DNA of 64,000 bases from Azospirillum oryzae (lineage in GTDB: Bacteria > Pseudomonadota > Alphaproteobacteria > Azospirillales > Azospirillaceae): NCBI RefSeq assembly GCF_008364795.1, contig NZ_VTTM01000015.1, forward strand, positions 103,635 to 167,634, written 5' to 3'. Shown piece after piece: positions 51,173 through 59,035 of the stretch. The notes beneath the pieces are model-generated. The model searched no databases. It saw only the letters and a list, made by a program, of their open reading frames with translations, and was not told the DNA's origin. Position 1 is the stretch's first letter. Every line of letters begins with the position of its first letter. Made by a program: the position numbers and the translations under genes.

Positions 51173-51484
51173 GGGCGTTCCTCCGCATCCGCGTCGCGCC
51201 GCCCTTCAAGGCCGGCGTCGCGCGGATTGCCTTTGTCCGCTTGGGCTGTCGTCCGGGAAAGCCTCACCCGGATCGCCGGGACGCCGCGACGACGACGGTC
51301 CCGCTCTCTCAGTGTTCGTACACGGTAATTGGATCGATCCAAAAGCGCAACGGGAAATGAGGAGTGTCGTGATAATTCGTGTTCCAGACATTTGATTGGG
51401 TCCCGCATGTGCGGAAACCTTCCAGCGGCGCAGGGCGTTTCACCGGAACGCCGCCCAAACGCCACCCTCGAGGAGCCCTCGGAC
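51173..51484. promoter_or_regulatory. divergent ABC-operon / MFS control region
   Basis: A 312-base gap without a gene. It holds the LacI-type palindrome at 51329-51342 and an AT-richer zone around 51360-51400. GAGGAG precedes the MFS start. No confident core promoter was assigned. Confidence 0.5.
51329..51342. promoter_or_regulatory. candidate LacI-family operator
   Basis: TTGGATCGATCCAA, a perfect 14-bp palindrome with a central CG, which is the characteristic form of LacI/GalR-family operators. It lies about 157 bases before the first permease gene and 143 before the MFS gene. The only LacI-family gene in the window is in the operon it precedes. Confidence 0.6.
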
Positions 51485-52969
51485 ATGACCGCAGGAACCA
51501 GCGCCGTCAGGAGCACCGCCGCGGTGAGCAGCCTCGTCCCCGCCCGGATGGACCGGCTGCCCTGGGCGCGCTTCCACTGGATGGTGGTGGTCGGGCTGGG
51601 CGTCAGCTGGATCCTGGACGGCATCGAAATCCAGCTGATCTCCGCCTCCGGCTACAAGGAAAGCTTGGGCATGTCGAGCGCGGAGGTCGGGTTCGCCGGC
51701 ACCATCTATCTGATGGGGCAGGTGGTGGGCGCGCTGGTCTTCGGCCGGCTGACCGACCGCTGGGGGCGCAAGAAGCTGTTCATCACCACGCTGGCGCTCT
51801 ACCTGATCGCGTCGGGTATCGCCGGCTTCGCCTGGACGCCCTGGTTCCTCTATGTCTGGCGCTTCATCGCCGGAATGGGCATCGGCGGTGAATATGCCGC
51901 CGTCAACTCCGCCATCGACGAACTGATCCCCGCGCGCTTCCGCGGCCGGGTCGACATCGCCGTCAACGGCACCTATTGGGGCGGGGCGATGATCGGCGCG
52001 GTCGGCAGCGTCTTTCTGCTCGACCATTCGCTGGTCCCGGAAAATCTCGGCTGGCGCATCGCCTTCTTCATCGGCCCGCTGTTGGGCCTCATCATCATCT
52101 ACCTGCGCCGGCACATCCCGGAAAGCCCGCGCTGGATGGTTACCCACGGCATGGAGGACGAGGCGGAGCGCATCGTCGACGACATAGAGGCCAGCGTGCG
52201 CGCGCAGGGCAAGGCGCTGGCCCCGGTCGATCCCAAACGTGCCATGCACATCATTCCGGAAGACCATGTGTCCTGGGCACAGCTGGTCGACGTGTTCTTC
52301 CGGCAATACCCGTCGCGCACCTTCCTGGGCGTGACGATGATGGTGACGCAGTCCTTCCTCTATAATGCGATCTTCTTCACCTATGCGTTGGTGCTGCAGA
52401 ACTTCTATCACCTCGATCCGTCGCGGACGGCGGTCTATTTCTTCCCCTTCGCCGCCGGCAACCTGATCGGGCCGCTGCTGCTGGGGCCGCTGTTCGACAC
52501 GGTGGGGCGGCGGCGGATGATCTTCGGCACCTATCTGCTGGCGGGCGTGGTGCTGCTGGTCTCGGCCTTCCTGTTCCGGCAGGGGGTGCTGACGGCGAAC
52601 ACGCACACGATCTTCTGGTGCGTCTCCTTCTTCTTCGCGTCGGCCGGCGCCTCGTCCGCCTATCTGACGGTCAGCGAGATCTTCCCGCTGGAGGTCCGGG
52701 CGCAGGCGATCTCCTACTTCTTCGCCATCGCCCAGGTGGTCGGCTCCACCGGGCCGCTGCTGTTCGGCTGGCTTGTGGGGGAGGGGGCGGAGCGCGACCC
52801 GCTGTTCTGGGGCTATGTGGTCGGATCGGTGGTGATGATCTTCGGCGGGGTGGTCGCCCTGGTCTATGGCGTCGACGCCGAAGGCAAGGGGCTGGAGGAC
52901 ATCGCCGAACCGCTGACCAAGGCCGACCGCCACCGTGGGGTAGGGGAGGCGGCGGCGGAGACGATCTGA
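51485..52969 (+). CDS. MFS transporter (metabolite:H+ symporter, sugar-porter-like)
   Basis: A 494-residue major facilitator protein with twelve membrane segments. Family motifs are GRLTDRWGRKKLF after TM2, GMGIGGEYAAVNSAIDELIP in TM4-5 and PESPRWMVTHG before the central loop. The pattern is that of sugar or aromatic-acid porters. The ATG at 51485 has GAGGAG 9 bases upstream. Divergent from the ABC operon, it may import or export a related compound under the same LacI-type control. The substrate is unknown. Confidence 0.88.
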   Translation: MTAGTSAVRSTAAVSSLVPARMDRLPWARFHWMVVVGLGVSWILDGIEIQLISASGYKESLGMSSAEVGFAGTIYLMGQVVGALVFGRLTDRWGRKKLFITTLALYLIASGIAGFAWTPWFLYVWRFIAGMGIGGEYAAVNSAIDELIPARFRGRVDIAVNGTYWGGAMIGAVGSVFLLDHSLVPENLGWRIAFFIGPLLGLIIIYLRRHIPESPRWMVTHGMEDEAERIVDDIEASVRAQGKALAPVDPKRAMHIIPEDHVSWAQLVDVFFRQYPSRTFLGVTMMVTQSFLYNAIFFTYALVLQNFYHLDPSRTAVYFFPFAAGNLIGPLLLGPLFDTVGRRRMIFGTYLLAGVVLLVSAFLFRQGVLTANTHTIFWCVSFFFASAGASSAYLTVSEIFPLEVRAQAISYFFAIAQVVGSTGPLLFGWLVGEGAERDPLFWGYVVGSVVMIFGGVVALVYGVDAEGKGLEDIAEPLTKADRHRGVGEAAAETI

Positions 52970-52982
52970 CGGCGCTGAGCGG

Positions 52983-53384
52983 TCATTCCAGCCAGTTTTC
53001 GACGGAAAGGCCGCGAACGCGCTGGAATTCCCGCATGTTCGCCGTCACCAGGATGGTGTCGAGCGCGCGGGCATGAGCGGCGATCAACAGATCGTTGCCG
53101 CCGATGGGATGGCCGGCAGCCTCCAGTTCAGCCCGAATGCTGCCATACTCGGCATCGGCTGGCAGGTCGAAGGGAAGCACGGCCACATCGGACAGCAGAT
53201 CTTCGACCCGCCTGGACAGCTTCGCCGACGCCTTCTTGGCTGCACCGTACCGCAGTTCCGCCGCCACCACGATGCTGGTGCAGATCGCATCCTCCCCGAC
53301 ACGCCGCACATGCCCGGCCACCTTGCCGGATGGGTTCCTGACAAGGTCGCTCATCGCGTTGGTGTCGAGCATGTAAAGCATCAA
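52983..53384 (-). CDS. vapC: VapC-type PIN-domain toxin
   Basis: A 133-residue PIN-domain ribonuclease. The acidic active-site residues are seen in YMLDTNAMSDLV (Asp), VVAAELRYGA (Glu) and IGGNDLLIAAHA (Asp), with a fourth in VTANMREFQRV. VapC toxins cleave tRNA or rRNA and are held inactive by VapB. Its start overlaps the end of vapB by 4 bases (ATGA). All active-site positions are present, so the toxin looks functional. Confidence 0.92.
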   Translation of the reverse strand: MMLYMLDTNAMSDLVRNPSGKVAGHVRRVGEDAICTSIVVAAELRYGAAKKASAKLSRRVEDLLSDVAVLPFDLPADAEYGSIRAELEAAGHPIGGNDLLIAAHARALDTILVTANMREFQRVRGLSVENWLE

Positions 53385-53632
53385 AAGATGTCCTTTGGGG
53401 CGACAGGCTTGTCCTCGATCTCCGGGAATTCCTCATCCAGCGGTTCCCAGCTTTCAAGCAGCGCCAGAAGCCCCTTCTTGCGAACCGGTTCGATGATCAG
53501 CCGATCCCCGTCGCGGCTGATGAACACCGACTCTCCGGGGAGTTCGAACTCCACCGGAATGCGGACGGCCTGGCTGCGGTTATTGCGGAACAGGCGGGCT
53601 TCCTTGCGCTGTGGCGCTGCCGGCTGCGGCAT
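53381..53632 (-). CDS. vapB: VapB-type antitoxin
   Basis: An 83-residue antitoxin with an AbrB/MazE-like swapped-hairpin N-terminus (ARLFRNNRSQAVRIPVEFEL, then DGDRLIIEPV). Its acidic, hydrophobic C-terminus (LLALLESWEPLDEEFPEIED) should wrap the toxin. The start at 53632 (MPQPAAPQRK) has AAGGAGG with a 7-base spacer; a longer frame is not needed. The repeats just upstream (53651-53681) are the likely autoregulatory site. Confidence 0.9.
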   Translation of the reverse strand: MPQPAAPQRKEARLFRNNRSQAVRIPVEFELPGESVFISRDGDRLIIEPVRKKGLLALLESWEPLDEEFPEIEDKPVAPKDIF

Positions 53633-53650
53633 GTCACGACCCTCCTTGTA

Positions 53651-53681
53651 TATGCCAGATACATATGCCAATAACATATGT
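53651..53681 (-). promoter_or_regulatory. vapBC operator repeats
   Basis: CATATG occurs at 53662-53667 and 53675-53680 within a larger dyad ending ACATATGT. TATGCCA is also repeated directly (53651 and 53664). The AT-rich repeats lie 19-49 bases before the vapB start, where VapB-VapC complexes usually repress their own promoter. Confidence 0.6.
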
Positions 53682-53697
53682 CATGGAGGGGGCAGGG

Positions 53698-54402
53698 TCA
53701 ATCGCGTGTCGTCTCCGGCGCGCGGGCGCCGTTCAGGAACAGCCGCACCGCCTGCCGCACATAGCGGTCGAGGTCGGGGATGGCGGGCGCGCTCTGCGGC
53801 AGGATCAGGCGGCGGATCACCAGATTGCCGGTGACCATGCCGAGGAAGGCCTGTGCCGCGGCGGCCGGATCGTCGATGCGCAGGTCACCGCGGTCGGACA
53901 GCCGCCGCAGATACTCGGCCAGACGGACGATGGCATTCTCCGGCCCGATGCGGAAGAAGGCCTCGGCGATGTCGGGCACGCGGTCGCCCTCGGCGATCAG
54001 GATGCGGACGGTGGCCGTGGTCTCCTCGTTCAGCAGCGCCTTGACCAGATGCAGGGCGAAGGCGGTCAGCCCGGCTTCCGGCGTCACGCGCTCGTCGCCT
54101 TGCGCGGGGGCGAGGCCGGAGAGGATCATGGCGTTATCCTCCTCCATGATGGCGCGGAACAGCCCCTCCTTGTCGCCGAAATGCTCGTACAGCGTGGCGC
54201 GGGACCCGCCGGCGACGGCGATGATGTCGCTCAGCGTCGTCTTCTCGAACCCCTTTTCGATGAACAGCCGCCGGGCTGCCGTCAGGATCGCCTGCCGGCG
54301 CGCCATGCCGCGCGGACCGCAGGTGGCCGGTCCGCAGATGGCCGTTCCGTTGGCGGGTGAGTCCGGCGCGGTATCGGTCCGCGCCTTATGGCTGCTGGTC
54401 AT
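53698..54402 (-). CDS. TetR/AcrR-family regulator
   Basis: A 234-residue TetR regulator. The helix-turn-helix region reads ILTAARRLFIEKGFEKTTLS then VAGGSRATLYEHFGDKEGLF. The C-terminal ligand domain is of the AcrR/TetR_C type. The start at 54402 (MTSSHKARTD) has AAGGGA 8 bases upstream. It is divergent from the RND efflux operon and most likely represses it. The palindrome at 54544-54562 lies in the shared gap. Confidence 0.9.
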   Translation of the reverse strand: MTSSHKARTDTAPDSPANGTAICGPATCGPRGMARRQAILTAARRLFIEKGFEKTTLSDIIAVAGGSRATLYEHFGDKEGLFRAIMEEDNAMILSGLAPAQGDERVTPEAGLTAFALHLVKALLNEETTATVRILIAEGDRVPDIAEAFFRIGPENAIVRLAEYLRRLSDRGDLRIDDPAAAAQAFLGMVTGNLVIRRLILPQSAPAIPDLDRYVRQAVRLFLNGARAPETTRD

Positions 54403-54543
54403 CGTGCATTCCCTTCCGGTGCCGCGGCCGGATTGTTTTTGATTCCGCACCTTTCCAGGGGGCCCCCTGCCGCACATCTCTGTCGGACATCTGAGGATCC
54501 CTCTTGCGCGGTGCAGCATTCTGACTGTATCGTCTGGTACACT

Positions 54544-54562
54544 GTACTGTATGAGACAGTAC
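54544..54562. promoter_or_regulatory. candidate TetR operator of the RND efflux operon
   Basis: GTACTGT-ATGAG-ACAGTAC, a perfect 7-bp dyad with a 5-base centre, in the 250-base gap between the TetR gene and the efflux operon. A GTACACTGTAC element overlaps its left side. A weak CTGACT/TACTGT promoter pair (54521-54526, 54545-54550) would be covered by it. Confidence 0.6.
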
Positions 54563-54652
54563 TAAGCAACGGGGATGTGCCGGACCGCCTGACCCCGCAA
54601 CGTAGCAGGGAGACGGATCCGCCGACGCGCGGCGCCGAGACGAGGTAGATAG

Positions 54653-55858
54653 ATGTCCAAATCCAAGCCATTCATGACGCTGGCCGCGGCGGCCTGCCTG
54701 ATCGCGCTGCTCGCCGGCTGCAACCAGCAGAAGCAGGCTGCCGGCCAGCCCCAGGGTGCGGGCGGCCCGCCCGAGGTCTCTGTCGCCACCATCGAACCTC
54801 AGCGCCTGACCGTGACCACCGAGCTTCCGGGCCGCACCGCCGCCTACCGGATCGCCGAAATCCGGCCGCAGGTCAGCGGCATCGTGCTGAAGCGCCTGTT
54901 CCGCGAGGGCAGCGAGGTGAAGGCTGGCGACCAGCTCTATCAGATCGACCCCGCCACCTACGAGGCGTCGCTGGCGAGCGCCCAGGCCGATGTCCAGAAG
55001 GCGGAGGCGAACCTGCAGGCCGCCCGCAACAAGGCGTCGCGCTACGGCGATCTGGTGAAGAACAGCGTGGTCAGCAAGCAGGACTTCGACGACGTCCAGG
55101 CCTCGCTGAAGCAGAACGAGGCGCAGGTCGCCGCCGCCAAGGCCGCCTATAACCTCGCCAGCATCAACCTGAACTACACCAAGGTGTTCGCCCCCATCTC
55201 CGGCCGCATCGGCAAGTCGGCGGTGACGGAGGGCGCGCTGGTCACCGCCAATCAGGCGACGGCCTTGGCCACTATCCAGCAGTTCGACCCGATCTATGTC
55301 GACGTGACGCAGACCGCCTCGCAGCTGATGAAGCTGCGCGAGGATATGGCGACCGGCCGCATCCGCCCGGCCGAGCCCGGCAAGATTCCGGTGACGCTGT
55401 TCCTGAACAGCAACGGCAGCGGCGACGACACCGCCTATCCGGCGAAGGGCGAGCTGCAATTCTCCGACGTGACGGTGGATGCCGGCACCAGTTCGGTCCA
55501 GCTGCGCGCGGTCTTCCCCAACCCGAACAAGGACCTGCTGCCCGGCCTGTTCGTCCGCGCCCGCGTCGAGCAGGGGGTGGCCGAGAACGCCATCACCGTG
55601 CCGCAGGCCGCTGTCGCCCGCGGGCCGGACGGCTCCGCCCGCGTCTGGGTGGTGGGGGCCGACAACAAGGCGAACCCGCGCACCATCAAGACCGAACGCG
55701 CGGTCGGCAATGTCTGGCTGGTGTCGGACGGGCTGGCCGTCGGCGAACGCGTGGTGGTCGAGGGCCTGCAGAAGGTCAAGCCGGGTGCCGAGGTGAAGCC
55801 GGTGCCCGCCCAGAACGCCCTCGCATCGTTGCCGGAAAAGGCCGCTTCGGCCCGCTGA
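54653..55858 (+). CDS. RND efflux periplasmic adaptor (AcrA/MexA family), lipoprotein
   Basis: A 401-residue membrane fusion protein. The N-terminus has a lipobox LLAGC with the lipidated Cys at residue 23. The barrel-sandwich and hairpin follow: RIAEIRPQVSGIVLKRLFRE (one half) then a coiled hairpin of alternating Ala/Gln-rich helices (about residues 95-170) and FAPISGRIGKSAVTEGALVT. It should link the RND pump to an outer-membrane channel. It is first in the operon, 31 bases before the pump gene. Confidence 0.93.
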   Translation: MSKSKPFMTLAAAACLIALLAGCNQQKQAAGQPQGAGGPPEVSVATIEPQRLTVTTELPGRTAAYRIAEIRPQVSGIVLKRLFREGSEVKAGDQLYQIDPATYEASLASAQADVQKAEANLQAARNKASRYGDLVKNSVVSKQDFDDVQASLKQNEAQVAAAKAAYNLASINLNYTKVFAPISGRIGKSAVTEGALVTANQATALATIQQFDPIYVDVTQTASQLMKLREDMATGRIRPAEPGKIPVTLFLNSNGSGDDTAYPAKGELQFSDVTVDAGTSSVQLRAVFPNPNKDLLPGLFVRARVEQGVAENAITVPQAAVARGPDGSARVWVVGADNKANPRTIKTERAVGNVWLVSDGLAVGERVVVEGLQKVKPGAEVKPVPAQNALASLPEKAASAR

Positions 55859-55889
55859 TCCCAGGATCCCGTCCGCAGGATACCGTCAC

Positions 55890-58800
55890 ATGTCAAAATT
55901 CTTCATCGACCGACCGGTCTTCGCCTGGGTCATCGCCATCGTCATCATGATGGCGGGCGCGCTGGCGATCCTGCGGCTGCCCGTCGAGCAATATCCGAAG
56001 ATCGCGCCGCCGACGGTGTCGATCACCGCAAGCTATCCCGGCGCCTCGGCCAAGACGCTGGAGGACACGGTCACCCAGGTCATCGAGCAGAAGATGACCG
56101 GGCTCGACCATTTCCGCTACATGTCCTCCAACAGCGACTCCTCCGGCAACGTCACCATCACCCTGACCTTCGAGCCGGAGGCCAACCCCGACATCGCCCA
56201 GGTCCAGGTCCAGAACAAGCTGCAGCTGGCGACGCCGCTGCTGCCGCAGGAGGTCCAGCAGCGCGGCATCCAGGTGTCGAAGGCCGGCAACGACTTCCTG
56301 CTGGTGGTCGGTTTCGTGTCCAGCGACGGGCGTCTCAGCCAGGGCGACATCGCCGACTACGTCACCTCCAACCTCCAGGACACGCTGAGCCGCGTCGAAG
56401 GCGTGGGCGACATCACCGTCTTCGGGCCGCAGCATGCCATGCGCATCTGGCTGGACCCCGATGCGCTGAACAACTTCGCGCTGACCACCACCGATGTCTC
56501 CAACGCGATCAAGACCCAGAACGCCCAGGTCTCCGCCGGCCAGCTCGGCGGCGCCCCGGCCGTGCAGGGCCAGCAGATCAACGCCACCATCACCGCCCAG
56601 TCCCGCCTGCAGACGCCGGAGCAGTTCGGCGCCATCCTGCTGCGCGTGAACCCCGACGGGTCGCAGGTGCGGCTGCGCGACGTGGCGCGGATCGAGATCG
56701 GGTCGGAGACCTACGAGATCAACGCCGCCTACAACGGCAAGCCGGCGGCCGGCGTCGGCATCAAGCTGGCGACCGGGGCCAATGCCCTGAACACCGCCGC
56801 CGCGGTCAAGGCGCGGGTGGCCGAACTGCAGCCCTTCTTCCCGGCCGGCATCGAGGTCATCTACCCCTACGACACGACGCCCTTCGTCCAGCTGTCGATC
56901 CACGAGGTGATCAAGACCCTGTTCGAGGCGATCGTCCTCGTCTTCGTCGTGATGTACCTGTTCCTGCAGAATTTCCGCGCGACGCTGATCCCGACCATCG
57001 CAGTGCCGGTGGTGCTGCTCGGCACCTTCGGGGTGCTGTCGGCCTTCGGCTTCTCCATCAACGTGCTGACGATGTTCGGCATGGTGCTGGCGATCGGCCT
57101 GCTGGTGGACGACGCCATCGTCGTGGTCGAGAATGTCGAGCGCGTGATGAGCGAGGAGGGGCTTTCCCCGCGCGAGGCGACGCGCAAGTCGATGGACCAG
57201 ATCACCGGCGCGCTGGTCGGCATCGCCCTGGTTCTGTCGGCGGTGTTCGTGCCGATGGCCTTCTTCGGCGGGTCGGCCGGCGCTATCTACCGCCAATTCT
57301 CGTTGACGATCGTCTCGGCGATGGCGCTGTCGGTGCTGGTCGCCCTGGTGCTGACGCCGGCGCTCTGCGCCACCATCCTGAAGCCGGTCACGGCTGGCCA
57401 TGGCCACGCCCGCGGCGGCTTCTTCGGCCTGTTCAACCGCGGCTTCGACGCCGGCAGCCGGGTCTATGTCCGCGGCGTGCGCGGGGCGGTGAACCGGCTG
57501 GGCCGCTATTTCATCGCCTATCTGCTGATCCTCGGCGGGCTGGGCTACCTGTTCCTGCAGATGCCGTCCTCCTTCCTGCCGACGGAGGACCGCGGCCAGC
57601 TGTTCGTGCTGTGGTCGGCGCCGCCGAACGCCAGCTCCCAGCGCACCGCCGAGACCGCCAAGGCCGTCACCGCCTATTTCCTGGAACAGGAGAAGGACAG
57701 TGTCGAAGGCCTGTTCACCATCGTCGGCTTCAACTTCTCCGGTCGCGGCCAGAATGCCGGCATGGCCTTCGTCCGGCTGAAGGACTGGAGCGAGCGCACC
57801 CTGCCGTCGCAGAAGCCGCAGGCCATCGCCGGCCGGGTGATGGGGGCGATGTCGAAGCTGAAGGACGCGGTCGTCTTCTCCTTCCTGCCGCCGTCGGTTC
57901 CGGGCCTCGGCAACGCCACCGGCTTCGACCTTCAATTGGTCGACCGTGGCGGGCTGGGTCATGACCGGCTGATGCAGGCGCGCAACCAGCTGCTCGGCAT
58001 GGCGGCGCAGAACCCCAAGCTGGTCGGCGTCCGCCCCAACGGGCTGGAGGACACGCCGCAGTTCAAGCTGGACATCGACCGCGAGAAGGCGAGCGCGCTC
58101 GGCCTGTCGCTCAGCGACATCAACACGACGCTGTCGGCGGCCTGGGGCTCGTCCTACGTCAACGACTTCATCGACCAGGGCCGGGTGAAGAAGGTCTATC
58201 TCCAGGCCGACGCGCCCTACCGCATGCAGCCCAGCGACATCGACCGTTGGTACGTGCGCAATGCCAGCGGCCAGATGGTCCCCTTCTCCGCCTTCACCAC
58301 GGCGCAGTGGATCTACGGCTCGCCCAAGCTGGAGCGCTACAACGGCTCCTCGTCGCTGAACATCCAGGGATCGGCCGCACCGGGCATCAGCTCGGGCGAG
58401 GCGATGGCCGAGATGGAGGCGATGATGCAGAAGCTGCCGCAGGGCATCGGCTACGAGTGGACCGGGCTTTCCTACGAGGAGCGGCTCAGCGGCTCGCAGG
58501 CGCCGGCGCTCTACGCCCTGTCGATGATCATCGTCTTCCTCTGCCTGGCGGCGCTCTATGAAAGCTGGTCGGTGCCGGTGTCGGTCATCATGGTGGTGCC
58601 GCTGGGCGTCATCGGCGCCGTCGTCGCGGCGACGCTGCGCGGCCTGCCGAGCGACGTCTATTTCCAGGTCGGCCTGCTGACCACCATCGGCCTGTCGGCG
58701 AAGAACGCCATCCTGATCGTGGAGTTCGCCAAGGCGCTGTACGACCAGGGCATGGAGCTGAAGGAGGCGGCGGCGGAAGCCTGCCGTCAGCGCCTGCGCC

Positions 58801-59033
58801 CGATCATCATGACCTCGATGGCCTTCATCCTCGGCGTGCTGCCGCTGGCGATCAGCACCGGCGCCGGGTCGGAGAGCCAGAACGCCATCGGCGTCGGCGT
58901 GATGGGCGGCATGATCTCCGCCACCGTGCTGGCGGTTCTGTTCGTGCCGGTCTTCTTCGTCGCCGTCTACCGCCTGTTCGTCCGCCGCCGCCCCGGCCAC
59001 GGCGCCATGCCGCAGCCGGCGGCGGGGGATTGA
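55890..59033 (+). CDS. RND multidrug efflux pump, inner-membrane subunit (AcrB/MexB, HAE1 family)
   Basis: A 1047-residue HAE1 transporter of normal length with twelve membrane segments in two halves. The N-terminus FFIDRPVFAWVIAIVIMMAG is classical. TM4 contains the proton-relay Asp pair in AIGLLVDDAIVVVENVERVM, and the second half has the matching relay Lys region (TTIGLSAKNAILIVEFAKAL). It should expel hydrophobic drugs, dyes or detergents using the proton gradient. No outer-membrane TolC/OprM gene follows, so it must use one encoded elsewhere. A GC-rich hairpin follows the stop. Confidence 0.95.
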   Translation: MSKFFIDRPVFAWVIAIVIMMAGALAILRLPVEQYPKIAPPTVSITASYPGASAKTLEDTVTQVIEQKMTGLDHFRYMSSNSDSSGNVTITLTFEPEANPDIAQVQVQNKLQLATPLLPQEVQQRGIQVSKAGNDFLLVVGFVSSDGRLSQGDIADYVTSNLQDTLSRVEGVGDITVFGPQHAMRIWLDPDALNNFALTTTDVSNAIKTQNAQVSAGQLGGAPAVQGQQINATITAQSRLQTPEQFGAILLRVNPDGSQVRLRDVARIEIGSETYEINAAYNGKPAAGVGIKLATGANALNTAAAVKARVAELQPFFPAGIEVIYPYDTTPFVQLSIHEVIKTLFEAIVLVFVVMYLFLQNFRATLIPTIAVPVVLLGTFGVLSAFGFSINVLTMFGMVLAIGLLVDDAIVVVENVERVMSEEGLSPREATRKSMDQITGALVGIALVLSAVFVPMAFFGGSAGAIYRQFSLTIVSAMALSVLVALVLTPALCATILKPVTAGHGHARGGFFGLFNRGFDAGSRVYVRGVRGAVNRLGRYFIAYLLILGGLGYLFLQMPSSFLPTEDRGQLFVLWSAPPNASSQRTAETAKAVTAYFLEQEKDSVEGLFTIVGFNFSGRGQNAGMAFVRLKDWSERTLPSQKPQAIAGRVMGAMSKLKDAVVFSFLPPSVPGLGNATGFDLQLVDRGGLGHDRLMQARNQLLGMAAQNPKLVGVRPNGLEDTPQFKLDIDREKASALGLSLSDINTTLSAAWGSSYVNDFIDQGRVKKVYLQADAPYRMQPSDIDRWYVRNASGQMVPFSAFTTAQWIYGSPKLERYNGSSSLNIQGSAAPGISSGEAMAEMEAMMQKLPQGIGYEWTGLSYEERLSGSQAPALYALSMIIVFLCLAALYESWSVPVSVIMVVPLGVIGAVVAATLRGLPSDVYFQVGLLTTIGLSAKNAILIVEFAKALYDQGMELKEAAAEACRQRLRPIIMTSMAFILGVLPLAISTGAGSESQNAIGVGVMGGMISATVLAVLFVPVFFVAVYRLFVRRRPGHGAMPQPAAGD

Positions 59034-59035
59034 AG

